The notes: generated from the letters alone by a model not told the origin. A stretch of DNA of 64,000 nt from JALOLV01 sp046295175 (GCA_046295175.1 JBKBNY010000008.1:186001-250000), one strand, 5' to 3'. Numbered from the stretch's first letter, positions 44,212 to 52,097 are shown. Translations and numbers: made by a program.

Positions 44212-44224
44212 TACATTTAGAACA

Positions 44225-45157
44225 ATGCAAGCACAAATCACTTCTGACATACTAATGATTCGTCCTGTGAAGTTCCAGTACAACTCACAGACTGCCGAAA
44301 GCAACGCTTTTCAGGATGCCACCTCGGCCAATCAAGATTTGAGCGTTACGCAAGCAACCGCCCAAGAAGAATTCGACGATATGGTGCGTCAGCTTAGGGC
44401 TGCGGGTGTCAATGTCATCGTTTTTGAAGATACCCCAGAACCGCATACACCAGATAGTATTTTTCCGAACAACTGGATTTCGTTTCATGCCAGTGGCAAG
44501 GTGGTTTTGTACCCAATGCAAGCCGAAAACCGCCGTTTAGAACGCCGCATGGATATTATTGATTCGCTTCGTAAAGATTATGACATAGACGTAGTACTTG
44601 ACTTTACGCATTTCGAGAAAGAAAACAAATTTCTTGAAGGCACGGGCAGCTTGGTACTCGACCGCACCAATCGCATTGCGTATGCGTGTATCTCGCCACG
44701 TACCAACGAAGAGGTCTTGGATGCTTGGGCAAAACAAATGAATGGCTACAAGGTTGTGAAGTTTCACTCATTCGATGCAAACGACAAGGCCGTTTACCAC
44801 ACCAATGTTGTGATGTGCATGGGTGATACTTTTGCAGTTGTTTGCTTGAAGTCTATCAAAGACCCCGATGAGCGATTAATGGTAAGAGAAACGATTGAGA
44901 AAAGTGGCAAAAATGTTTTTGAAATCAGTCTTGAGCAAATGAATCAGTTTGCGGGCAATATGCTACTCGTTAATACCAAACGCGGTACAAAGCTACTTGT
45001 GATGTCGCAAAGTGCATACAACTCTCTCACGCCTGCACAAGTTGTAGAGCTTGAGGAATACGCCGATATTACCAGTTTCGACCTCGATATGATTGAAAAA
45101 TGTGGTGGTGGCTCGGCTCGCTGTATGATGGCCGAAGTGCATTTGCCCCAAAAATAA
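44225..45157 (+). CDS. ctlX: CtlX-like citrulline/amidino hydrolase
   Basis: A 310-residue amidinotransferase-fold protein. The segments DSIFPNNWISFH (about 82), EGTGSLVLDR (about 141), YHTNVVMCMG (His, about 191) and CGGGSARCMMAEVHLP at the C-terminus (nucleophile Cys) match the citrulline utilisation hydrolase CtlX and its relatives. With the preceding deiminase it would complete arginine to citrulline to ornithine plus ammonia. ATG at 44225 (MQAQITSDILMIRPV) is preferred over a TTG at 44198, which lies in a repeated hairpin. The genes are co-directional; assignment to CtlX is from remembered family features. Confidence 0.8.
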   Translation: MQAQITSDILMIRPVKFQYNSQTAESNAFQDATSANQDLSVTQATAQEEFDDMVRQLRAAGVNVIVFEDTPEPHTPDSIFPNNWISFHASGKVVLYPMQAENRRLERRMDIIDSLRKDYDIDVVLDFTHFEKENKFLEGTGSLVLDRTNRIAYACISPRTNEEVLDAWAKQMNGYKVVKFHSFDANDKAVYHTNVVMCMGDTFAVVCLKSIKDPDERLMVRETIEKSGKNVFEISLEQMNQFAGNMLLVNTKRGTKLLVMSQSAYNSLTPAQVVELEEYADITSFDLDMIEKCGGGSARCMMAEVHLPQK

Positions 45158-45253
45158 AATATCACTGATTACGCTGATTCTATTGCTGATTACATTGATT
45201 ATTTTTTGATTGCACTGATTATTTTTGATTTAAGATTTGATGATTTACTCACT

Positions 45254-45317
45254 GGTCGAAGACGCATTGCTTCGCAATAAGTCTTCGACCTCAACGTAAT
45301 TAAAGTCTCCTGACTTT
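45254..45317. repeat. Two-hairpin dispersed repeat, copy 2 (inverted relative to copy 1)
   Basis: Hairpin GGTCGAAGAC...GTCTTCGACC (45254-45290), an 11-nt spacer and AAAGTC-TCCT-GACTTT (45302-45317): the reverse-complement arrangement of 1396-1459. The long hairpin differs by one base. It lies in the 337-bp gap after ctlX; to its left are A/T-rich CTGATTAC-type repeats. Confidence 0.75.
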
Positions 45318-45494
45318 CAGCCAAAACTTGACATGGGAAGAAAATAAACCCCGCTATACAAGCCCCGTTCGGCTGATTGTTCAATCAGTAGTTGTGTCAA
45401 GCGTTCTAAGAACACAATTACCAAAAACTATGATGCCGTTGTAACAACGACTGAATATAAATTCAGCCAAACTGAGGAACGTAGAACAAGGCTA

Positions 45495-45962
45495 TCATTG
45501 AACAGCTAATTTGTACCTATCTACCCAACTAAAATCACCATTTATACAGTCAGTTAAGTAAGTCTTCAATAATATACAAATATTTCTAACAGACACTTTT
45601 ACATTTTCAACTTTATCACCCTCTACATACATATATAAAATTGGTTCTGTAAAATTTATATTTCGTTTTGCTTCTGGTATAAAAACGTAATGTAATGCAT
45701 CGAATAATGTTAAATTATATTCTGTTTCAGTCTGCGAATAATCAAAACGCAAATTTATTTCATGATTATCATAAGTATCTTCCGAAAAGAATAAAGTGCA
45801 TCTTGGGAAGTTTACAATAATGGGGTCTGGAAAATCATCTACTATTGAAAATGGCACACCCCATGTAAATTCTGACAGAATATCATTGAGTAAATCTGGA
45901 GTTAAGATTCTTTCTGTTTTCATCATTGAGTAATTTGAAATATTATTTAGTTGCTGTTCCAT
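45495..45962 (-). CDS. Hypothetical protein
   Basis: About 155 residues, alpha/beta-looking, with no signal peptide or membrane helix: RILTPDLLNDILSEFTWGVPFSIVDDFPDP, then several strands and a final helix KVSVRNICILLKTYLTDCINGD. I do not recognise the family; small acidic proteins of this look are often immunity or partner proteins. The start is uncertain (ATG at 45962, 45926 or 45923). Imperfect inverted copies of a CTGATT-rich repeat flank it, so it could be a recent insertion. Confidence 0.5.
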   Translation of the reverse strand: MEQQLNNISNYSMMKTERILTPDLLNDILSEFTWGVPFSIVDDFPDPIIVNFPRCTLFFSEDTYDNHEINLRFDYSQTETEYNLTLFDALHYVFIPEAKRNINFTEPILYMYVEGDKVENVKVSVRNICILLKTYLTDCINGDFSWVDRYKLAVQ

Positions 45963-45990
45963 CTGGAAATATAGTGTACCCATTTTGTTG

Positions 45991-46056
45991 CAAATCATCA
46001 AATCCTAAATCAAATAATCAACGAAATCAAAAACTAAATCAGTGCAATCAGCGATT
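45991..46056. repeat. CTGATT-rich repeat, inverted with respect to 45207-45246
   Basis: Reverse-complemented, this reads GATTGCACTGATTTAGTTTTT...GATTTAGGATTTGATGATTT; the copy at 45207-45246 reads GATTGCACTGATTATTTTTG...ATTTAAGATTTGATGATTT. The two flank the two-hairpin repeat and the hypothetical gene. Confidence 0.5.
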
Positions 46057-46290
46057 CACTATTATCTTCTTCGACCTTATCACATCGTCTTGATTGACCA
46101 AGACAAAGTAAACGCCTTCGGGTAATCCTGCCAAATCAAAATCGTGCAATGACTTGCTATGCACGGCCTCTTGTAGAATCTTACCGGGCAGATTCGACAA
46201 CTGAAAGTGTGTTTCGTAGCCTTCGGGTACTTTTACATACACTTTGTCGTCGGGTTCATTATGAAATATCACTATACTATCTTTGTTCAT
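46048..46290 (-). CDS. Small protein resembling a stand-alone T9SS sorting-tail domain
   Basis: An 80-residue protein that looks like the last 70 residues of a T9SS type A cargo: HFQLSNLPGKILQEA, HDFDLAGLPEGVYFVLV and the Lys-rich end VIRSKKIIVNR. The 'L-P-x-G-x-Y-x-V' strand followed by a basic KKI end is the usual tail pattern. There is no signal peptide and no cargo domain, and the upstream DNA has stops. It may be the remnant of a larger secreted protein or a cytosolic protein with a similar fold. A -7-like TAGTTTTG lies at 46312-46319. Confidence 0.55.
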   Translation of the reverse strand: MNKDSIVIFHNEPDDKVYVKVPEGYETHFQLSNLPGKILQEAVHSKSLHDFDLAGLPEGVYFVLVNQDDVIRSKKIIVNR

Positions 46291-46499
46291 TTATTTCGTT
46301 TTATTCTGCTACAAAACTACTGATTATTGGTCGTCAATATTCTGGAATTTATTTTTTCTTAAAAATTTTCTGTAACTTTTGTAACCTTCTTCAATCCCGA
46401 AAGTAAGTATATTCAGAAAAGCTATTACACCGAAACAAGAATCAAGGTGTAAGCCTCTGGCCGAAATCTTGATTCTTTATCTAACACTAAACATTTTTT

Positions 46500-47015
46500 A
46501 TGACTGACGAACTCGCAATGAGTGCTGTATCAGCAGGAGATTTGGACAAAGCGGCGGTCTTGTACGAGCGTTACAAGCGACCGATGTTCAATTTTTACCT
46601 GCGGTACGGTATCGGACGAGAGAATGCACAAGATTTAACGCAACAGGTTTTTTATAGATTGATTCATTACCGAAATACTTTTCGAGAGGGGCATGAGTTC
46701 AAGACGTGGATTTACCGGATAGCCCGAAATATTTTCCACGATTTTTTGAAAGACAAACACAACCAAATGAATGAGTTACACGAAAATTTCGATATTGAAG
46801 ATGAAGAAAACCTCGACGATGAACAACAAAGTATTCTAAAAAAAGCTCTCGACGAATTACCAAACGAATACCGTGACGTAATTATGATGAGCCGATACGA
46901 AGAACTCAAATATGAAGAAATCGCACAGGTTCTTGGTATTAGTGTTTCGCTCGTAAAAGTTAGGGTGCATCGGGGCTTAAAACAATTGAGAGAGATTTAT
47001 TTTCAAATGGCATAG
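46500..47015 (+). CDS. ECF-type RNA polymerase sigma factor
   Basis: A 171-residue sigma-70 family factor with only regions 2 and 4. Region 2 is YERYKRPMFNFYLRYGIGRENAQDLTQQVFYRLIHY and FKTWIYRIARNIFHDFLK; region 4 is LPNEYRDVIMMSRYEELKYEEIAQVLGISVSLVKVRVHRGLKQL. It starts an operon with an anti-sigma-like gene (64-bp gap) and two DUF4097-like genes. TGTAACTTTTGTAACC upstream at about 46370-46385 resembles neither the housekeeping consensus exactly nor a proven ECF site, but GTAAC is a plausible auto-regulatory -35 core. Confidence 0.92.
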   Translation: MTDELAMSAVSAGDLDKAAVLYERYKRPMFNFYLRYGIGRENAQDLTQQVFYRLIHYRNTFREGHEFKTWIYRIARNIFHDFLKDKHNQMNELHENFDIEDEENLDDEQQSILKKALDELPNEYRDVIMMSRYEELKYEEIAQVLGISVSLVKVRVHRGLKQLREIYFQMA

Positions 47016-47079
47016 TTACCCCTCCTAACCTCCCCACTGGGGCGGGCGGTCGCTACCGTGAGGTCAAAAAATACTAAAA

Positions 47080-48015
47080 ATGATAACAAAACATAACATA
47101 GAAGAATATTTCGCTGATTTTCTGGATGGCGGATTAGATGCCCAAAAAACAATGGAGTTGCATCAATTCTTAGATGAGAACCCAGAGTTAAGGCAAGAAT
47201 TTGAAGACCTTAAATCGCTGTATCAAGATTTGCCAGCAGCAAAAACCGAAGAGCCAAACGAGTTTTTGGATTTGAATTTCTACGAAATGCTCGAAAAAGA
47301 AAAAGGCCAAAATGAGGCTCCAAAAGGTAAGGTAATTGCTTTTGTGCCTGATTGGCAATCGGTTTTGAAGTTTGCAGCCATGATTATCGCCATCGTTGGG
47401 GCTTATCTTTTAGGATTCCAGAATAGCGAAAGGCAAATCGTAACCATCGAAAAACCAATTTATGTAACGCGTGAGGTTCCGAAAACGGTATTTGTCGATA
47501 AGGCTATTCCTCAAAAAATCAGTAGCTCAAATAATACAATTGCAGCTAATAAAACGGCTAATAATCAGACAGTTTTAGAAGAAATCAAGAATATCCGTAA
47601 AGAAGTAACGGGCATCCAAGACGTACAAAAACGCATGATTTTGGCAATGCTCAAACAAGAATCGGCTTCGGCCCGTTTGCAGGCAGTTAATTACAGCTAC
47701 GACATGACAATGGCCGACGATACGCTGCTCAATGCCCTGATTCGTACGCTCGATTATGACCCAAGCGTAAACGTCAGGATGGCGGCAGTCGATGCGGTCG
47801 GTAGATTCGGAAAATCACAAATGGTGCGTACGTCGCTCGTCAATTCATTGATGAAACAAAACGACCCTTCGATGCAAATTGCCGTGATTGATATGCTCAT
47901 CGAGCTTCGAGAAAGACGTGCTGTACCGATATTGGCAAGCTTGGCGGAGTCTTCTCAACTACCAGATTTTGTAAAAGAAAAAGCCGAAAGCGGCATCAAA
48001 TTATTAACCATGTAA
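47080..48015 (+). CDS. Anti-sigma factor-like membrane protein with HEAT repeats
   Basis: 311 residues. The N-terminal 85 residues (EEYFADFLDGGLDAQKTMELHQFLDENPELRQEFEDL) resemble the cytoplasmic sigma-binding domain of Bacteroidota anti-sigma factors. One transmembrane helix lies at about 93-110 (VLKFAAMIIAIVGAYLLGF). The outer part has a linker and HEAT-like repeats (TLLNALIRTLDYDPSVNVRMAAVDAVGRFG; VNSLMKQNDPSMQIAVIDMLIELRERRAVPILASL). It probably holds the ECF sigma factor inactive until an envelope signal arrives; the signal is unknown. Confidence 0.8.
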   Translation: MITKHNIEEYFADFLDGGLDAQKTMELHQFLDENPELRQEFEDLKSLYQDLPAAKTEEPNEFLDLNFYEMLEKEKGQNEAPKGKVIAFVPDWQSVLKFAAMIIAIVGAYLLGFQNSERQIVTIEKPIYVTREVPKTVFVDKAIPQKISSSNNTIAANKTANNQTVLEEIKNIRKEVTGIQDVQKRMILAMLKQESASARLQAVNYSYDMTMADDTLLNALIRTLDYDPSVNVRMAAVDAVGRFGKSQMVRTSLVNSLMKQNDPSMQIAVIDMLIELRERRAVPILASLAESSQLPDFVKEKAESGIKLLTM

Positions 48016-48020
48016 ACGTA

Positions 48021-48094
48021 GAACGGGTTTTCAGCCCGTAAGAAAATATAAATCATTAACCAATTTTAACTCTGAACGGGTTGAAAACCTGTTC
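48021..48094. repeat. Paired AACGGG hairpins upstream of the first DUF4097-like gene
   Basis: GAACGGGTTTTCAGCCCGT (48021-48039) and GAACGGGTT-GAAA-ACCTGTTC (48074-48094), the second 13 bp before the ATG. Both are related to the leader hairpin at 44191-44211. Confidence 0.55.
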
Positions 48095-48107
48095 TTCTAA
48101 TACAATT

Positions 48108-49103
48108 ATGAAAAAGACAATTCTGATTTCAGCATCAATTCTAATGGCAAGTATTGCGTTTGGGCAAGATAACAAGCCATACAAAGCGAATTTTTCGGGT
48201 TCAAACAAAAAAGTTCAGATTCTTTCGGCGGCCAATCAGCTTACGGTAGAAGGATACAACGGTAATGAGGTAATCATCGAAACTGATAAAGGCAACAAGG
48301 AATTCCCCGAAGAAGCCGAAGGACTACGAGTTATATCGGCTGGCGTTGTAGATAATACAGGTACAGGAGCGAATGTTACGACCGAAGAAAACGTCATGAA
48401 AATCAGGTTACCCAAAAGCCGTTATTTTGGAAATTTCAAAGTGAAAATCCCAAATAATTTGCCCGTTAATATCAAAGAAAACGGCAATGCTTACGGCAAA
48501 TGGTATATCGGAGGGTTGGATAGCGAACTTGAAATCAATACGAGTTACAGTACTGTTAATATCAAGGGAGTTTCGGGACCAATCATCGCCCGTTGCGGAT
48601 ACGGCAAAATATCGGTTGTATATGATAAATTGAATCCAGATAAACCAAACTCTATCTCAGCTTCGGGTGCGGTCGATGTTACGCTACCGGGCGATACAAA
48701 GGCAAATCTTCGATTAGAAAGCACCTACGGCGAAATCTTTACCGATTTTGACTTAGTAGAAGTTGCTAAAACTAAAAAAGGCGACGATGACGGTGATGAT
48801 AAAATTGCCAAAACCAAAGCAGTCGTAGAAAAAGATGCAACACGCTCTAACAATAACATAACAGTCAATGTTGATGGGGCTACTATCATTACAAAACCTG
48901 CTAACTCTCCAAAAGCCACTGGTTACGCATATTCTGTAGGAGGAAGCAACTCTTGGAACACCGCTCAGTATTGGGATGGTAAAGAGTGGAAATCGAGCAA
49001 CGACTGTAACTGCAACGAAACCAGTTATACCATCAACGGTGGTGGTGTTAGCCTAAGATTACACTCAGACCACGGCAATATTTACCTCCGCAAAAAGAAA
49101 TAA
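48108..49103 (+). CDS. Secreted DUF4097-like beta-helix protein
   Basis: A 331-residue exported protein (signal peptide MKKTILISASILMASIAFGQ). Repeating strands such as LTVEGYNGNEVIIETD, LEINTSYSTVNIKGVSGPIIARCGYGKISVVYD and LRLESTYGEIFTDFDL form the right-handed beta-helix typical of putative adhesins of the DUF4097 group; a low-complexity Asp/Lys insertion (KKGDDDGDDKIAK) and a WDGKEWKSSNDCNCNE loop interrupt it. The end LRLHSDHGNIYLRKKK lacks a T9SS tail. ATG at 48108 is preferred to a TTG within the leader hairpin. Third gene of the sigma-factor operon; role in envelope stress or surface sensing is inferred only from context. Confidence 0.75.
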   Translation: MKKTILISASILMASIAFGQDNKPYKANFSGSNKKVQILSAANQLTVEGYNGNEVIIETDKGNKEFPEEAEGLRVISAGVVDNTGTGANVTTEENVMKIRLPKSRYFGNFKVKIPNNLPVNIKENGNAYGKWYIGGLDSELEINTSYSTVNIKGVSGPIIARCGYGKISVVYDKLNPDKPNSISASGAVDVTLPGDTKANLRLESTYGEIFTDFDLVEVAKTKKGDDDGDDKIAKTKAVVEKDATRSNNNITVNVDGATIITKPANSPKATGYAYSVGGSNSWNTAQYWDGKEWKSSNDCNCNETSYTINGGGVSLRLHSDHGNIYLRKKK

Positions 49104-49118
49104 GTCGTTCAATAGTCA

Positions 49119-49169
49119 CTTGATAGTCATTCGGTTGGTAATAGTTATCTACAATGAATGACTATCAAG
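49119..49169. repeat. 13-bp inverted repeat between the two DUF4097-like genes
   Basis: CTTGATAGTCATT (49119-49131) / AATGACTATCAAG (49157-49169) with a 25-nt loop; CGGTTGG and CCACCG next to the arms may extend pairing. No T run follows immediately. It might attenuate or process the operon transcript. Confidence 0.55.
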
Positions 49170-49240
49170 CCACCGAATGGCAATATTTATACCCCCCGTT
49201 CACCTTTTCCTTTTTTCTGTACTCAGAATAACATAAAATT

Positions 49241-49999
49241 ATGAAAAAGCTATTACTAACTACCGCCATCATGGTGGTTTGGGGAGGACTTTTTGCCCAA
49301 ACTACCTTCAATCAACCAGTCAAAAATACCATAAAGCACGTTTTGGTGTTTATCGAGCGTAACTCTGTTGTCGTGCAAGGGCAATCTAAAAATGAGATTG
49401 GTATCGAAACAGAAAAGCCAATTAAGCTACCCGAAATGGCCGAGGGACTCAAAAGACTCTACGTAAAAGGCCTTAACGATAACACTTCGCTCGGGCTTTC
49501 TATCTCTCAAGAAGACTCGGTTGTTGTCATCCGTGAGGCTTGCAATTGCTACAATGGCACTTACAATATTGCCATTCCTCAAAACCTAAACCTTACGGTT
49601 GTCGAACACAGCGGCAATCAATGGGGAGGTAGATGGACGGTAAAAAATCTATCGGGAGATGTAAACCTCAACACCGAATTTGGTAATATTTATTTAGAGA
49701 ATCTCACAGGCAAAATCAACACTCACAGTCGTCATGGTAAGATTTCGGCAATTTTAGAATCGCCCAAAACCACGTCGATTTCGAGTACTTACGGTAAAGT
49801 CGATGTAGTGGTGTCGCCTACTATAAAAGCCGATTTTGTGATTAAAAGCTGCCAGCACGGCGAAATTTTTAGTGATTTTGACGGAATGAAGTTTGACGAA
49901 GAACAAAAAGAGATTACGGCTAAAATCAATGGTGGTGGCTCAATGGTCAGCCTTAAATCTGAATACGGTAATGTATTTGTCCGCAAGAACACGAAGTAA
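49241..49999 (+). CDS. Secreted DUF4097-like protein, paralogue of the preceding gene
   Basis: A 252-residue exported protein (signal peptide to about residue 19, GLFAQ). It has the same beta-helix style: VVQGQSKNEIGIETEKPI, GDVNLNTEFGNIYLENLTGKINTHSRHGKISAI, ISSTYGKVDVVVSP and a final SLKSEYGNVFVRKNTK, closely echoing LRLHSDHGNIYLRKKK in the neighbour. Both thus come from a duplication. It lies 137 bp downstream with a large hairpin between. Confidence 0.75.
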   Translation: MKKLLLTTAIMVVWGGLFAQTTFNQPVKNTIKHVLVFIERNSVVVQGQSKNEIGIETEKPIKLPEMAEGLKRLYVKGLNDNTSLGLSISQEDSVVVIREACNCYNGTYNIAIPQNLNLTVVEHSGNQWGGRWTVKNLSGDVNLNTEFGNIYLENLTGKINTHSRHGKISAILESPKTTSISSTYGKVDVVVSPTIKADFVIKSCQHGEIFSDFDGMKFDEEQKEITAKINGGGSMVSLKSEYGNVFVRKNTK

Positions 50000-50266
50000 C
50001 CTCAAAAGGGTGATTTATCACTAATATTTATTTTTTTTAGTGTCGTTGTGCAACATTACGTATATATTTACTGTCAGTATTGCACAAACAAAATGAAAAA
50101 GCTATTAACTAAGATTCTTCAAAAAGTAGAGCTATAAATGCCACTCTACTTCAGATATTCTGCTTAATAGTAATCAACATCTATTTACGTCAAAAGAAAT
50201 TTTTCTGCATCAGCCAAGCCGATGCAGAGCCAATACTTATATGTTTAGTTTAGGTAGTTAGAAAAA
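50000..50266. other. Structured intergenic region, possible small RNA or leader
   Basis: 267 bp with two hairpins: TTGTGCAA (50046-50053) / TTGCACAA (50080-50087), and TCTGCATC (50204-50211) / GATGCAGA (50221-50228). Between them is a short frame ATGAAAAAGCTATTA... of 14 codons (about 50093-50137). No gene is assigned. The terminator that follows works in both directions. Confidence 0.35.
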
Positions 50267-50290
50267 GGGTGCGTGGACTTTCTCGCACCT
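50267..50290. terminator. Bidirectional terminator-like hairpin
   Basis: AGGGTGCG / CGCACCT stem with a T run on both strands (TATTTTTTT on plus, CCCTTTTTC on minus). It lies just past the stop of the hydroxylase gene. Confidence 0.65.
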
Positions 50291-50296
50291 ATTTTT

Positions 50297-51514
50297 TTAT
50301 CGTCCATATACCAAATTGAGGTACTGCCGCTTGGCTTTTGTAAAATCGCCCAATCCATCTACGACCAAAAACATTAACACAATCATCGATATACCGAGAG
50401 TTTGGGTAGGGAAATAATAGATTAGCGGGATGTAAAGAAGTATCAGTCGGATGATTTCTAAATAAAAAATCCAGCGTCGCTGCTCAAGAATCGCACCGCA
50501 ATTAACGATAGTTATCAGAATAAAAAATGCCGAAATAACCTGCAAAAATGTATTGATGTAATGCTCGAATAACAGCAAAACAAACAGCAACAAGAGAGCG
50601 AATACAGTCTGAATCAAAACATAGTTACGGTGTTTTTTAGATTTGGTACGGACTCGGTGTTTCGATAAAAATAATTGCTCTACCTGAGGCCGAACTGCCG
50701 CATCAAAATCGGCAGGACGACCAAAGATTATTTTTAGTTTATTGATGATTCCTTTTTGCTGCTTGACCGCATAAAACAGCTCGACCAAATAATGAAAATG
50801 CTGCCAAATTAGGCTATAACTATTCAACTGTTTGGTCAATCCATACGTAGCGGGTTCTTTTTCTTCGGCAAATGTCCCGAATAATTTATCCCAAAAAATA
50901 AAAATATCGCCGTAGTTCTTGTCTAAATACGCTTCGTTGCTGGCGTGATGTACCCGATGATGCGAGGGCGTTACGAGGATGTATTCGAGCCAACCAAGTT
51001 TGCCGATTGTTTGGGTATGGGTAAAAAACGGATACGCTCCATGAATCAATAAAATTGTGGTAATCATCTCGGCAGGAAAACCAATAATGGGCAAAACCGA
51101 CCAAAAGAGCGTTCGGATAACCGCCTGAAAATACGTAATTCGGGTGCCAGCCGTATAATTGAACTCTTCGCTCGAATGATGCACCACATGAAAACCCCAA
51201 AATAGGTTTATTTCATGCCCAAAACGATGATACCAATACCACAGAAAATCAGTAACCAGCAAGAGCAAAGCCCAAAGCCACCAAGTAGGTCGAATCTCGA
51301 AAATGGCGAAGTTTTGGTGCAAAAAATCATAGAAAAAATAAAAACCACCCGCAGCAAATAAATCAATTATCCGCTCAACAATTCCGACATTAATATTGGC
51401 TATCGAACTCTCGAATTTATGATAGCTTTTGCCTTGTTTTTGCGAAAGCCAATACTCTAAACCAATAAAAAACAAGAAAAACGGTACAGCAAACGCTAAG
51501 AAATTGATTATCAT
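50297..51514 (-). CDS. Sterol desaturase / fatty acid hydroxylase family membrane protein
   Basis: A 405-residue membrane di-iron oxygenase. His boxes: WYHRFGHE (about 115), FHVVHHSSEEFN (about 131) and PSHHRVHHASN (about 195), inside an N-terminal bundle of helices; the C-terminal 120 residues add four more helices (FALLLLFVLLLFEHYI and following) that are not in the shorter homologue at 1477-2229. It oxidises an unknown lipid. The true start is ATG 51514 (MIINFLAFAVPFFLFF); a longer frame to 51601 reads through the tRNA candidate and is not a protein extension. Confidence 0.87.
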   Translation of the reverse strand: MIINFLAFAVPFFLFFIGLEYWLSQKQGKSYHKFESSIANINVGIVERIIDLFAAGGFYFFYDFLHQNFAIFEIRPTWWLWALLLLVTDFLWYWYHRFGHEINLFWGFHVVHHSSEEFNYTAGTRITYFQAVIRTLFWSVLPIIGFPAEMITTILLIHGAYPFFTHTQTIGKLGWLEYILVTPSHHRVHHASNEAYLDKNYGDIFIFWDKLFGTFAEEKEPATYGLTKQLNSYSLIWQHFHYLVELFYAVKQQKGIINKLKIIFGRPADFDAAVRPQVEQLFLSKHRVRTKSKKHRNYVLIQTVFALLLLFVLLLFEHYINTFLQVISAFFILITIVNCGAILEQRRWIFYLEIIRLILLYIPLIYYFPTQTLGISMIVLMFLVVDGLGDFTKAKRQYLNLVYGR

Positions 51515-51534
51515 AGTTTTACTTTTTTGTTTAG

Positions 51535-51605
51535 TTGTCGTGGGTGGACTCGAACCACCTGCGAGTGTTTTGCAGACTCTCCGCCAACCGTCATGGCTCA
51601 CGACC
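51535..51605 (-). tRNA. tRNA-Cys candidate (anticodon GCA)
   Basis: The minus strand folds as a cloverleaf: acceptor GGTCGTG with 3' CACGACA (six pairs, G1/A mismatch), D arm GCCA/TGGC, anticodon loop CTGCAAA with GCA (Cys), a 4-nt variable region and a canonical T arm GGTGG-TTCGAGT-CCACC. The anticodon stem has one A-A mismatch, so the structure is slightly below standard. The 3' CCA is not encoded. It lies 20 bp upstream of the hydroxylase ATG. Confidence 0.65.
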
Positions 51606-51666
51606 GAAGAATTAAAAATCTATTAAAAATATAGACTATATATATTAATAAACCAAAAAAATATTA

Positions 51667-52077
51667 TCACTTCAAATCTTCAAGTGTCATTTCTTCATAA
51701 ACTCTGAGGTTGGCATCACGAATCTGCATCATAATGGGGCGAATTTTGCACGTGACTTCGTCGTCGCAGTCATCGCACTTACCATAAAAATGCAACGAAA
51801 CGCACAAAGTAGGCGAGATTGGACCATCAATCAATCGGATGATTTTAGCAAGCGAGGTTTGGTTCGGATGATTTTTTAGGTAATACCCTCCGTTTTTGCC
51901 TTTGGTACTTTCTAAAACCCCTCCTCGGCGGAGGTCGAGCAAGATTGCCTCAAGAAAACGCTTCGGGAGGTTATCTTCGGTAGCGATTTCGGCAATCGTC
52001 ATCGAGGCTTTATTCTCAAAATTTTGAGCCAAAACCCGCAAGGCTTTCAAGGCATATTTAGCTTTTTTTGAAATCAT
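51667..52077 (-). CDS. Rrf2-family transcriptional regulator
   Basis: A 136-residue winged-helix Rrf2 regulator: MISKKAKYALKALRVLAQNF, the recognition region IAEIATEDNLPKRFLEAILLDLRRGGVLESTKGKNGGYYL, and a Cys cluster CVSLHFYGKCDDCDDEVTC (about residues 92-110) in the loop where IscR-type members bind an Fe-S cluster. The four Cys suggest redox or iron sensing. It is next to the chromate transporter gene (20-bp gap, same strand), which is therefore a likely target or partner. Confidence 0.9.
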   Translation of the reverse strand: MISKKAKYALKALRVLAQNFENKASMTIAEIATEDNLPKRFLEAILLDLRRGGVLESTKGKNGGYYLKNHPNQTSLAKIIRLIDGPISPTLCVSLHFYGKCDDCDDEVTCKIRPIMMQIRDANLRVYEEMTLEDLK

Positions 52078-52097
52078 GGCTATAAAACCTTTAGAAT

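Noticed and set aside
44198..44224. TTG start for the CtlX-like protein (and likewise 48081-48107 for the DUF4097-like protein)
   Set aside because: Both extra segments are translated from the shared leader hairpin; the downstream ATGs give proper N-termini, in one case a signal peptide.
47016..47079. C-rich palindromic stretch (CCCCACTGGGG) between the sigma and anti-sigma genes
   Set aside because: Too short and only one copy noticed; could be a repeat but there is not enough to call a feature.
51515..51601. N-terminal extension of the hydroxylase at 50297-51514
   Set aside because: The extension is the tRNA-Cys candidate read as codons; the protein family begins at the membrane helix after ATG 51514.
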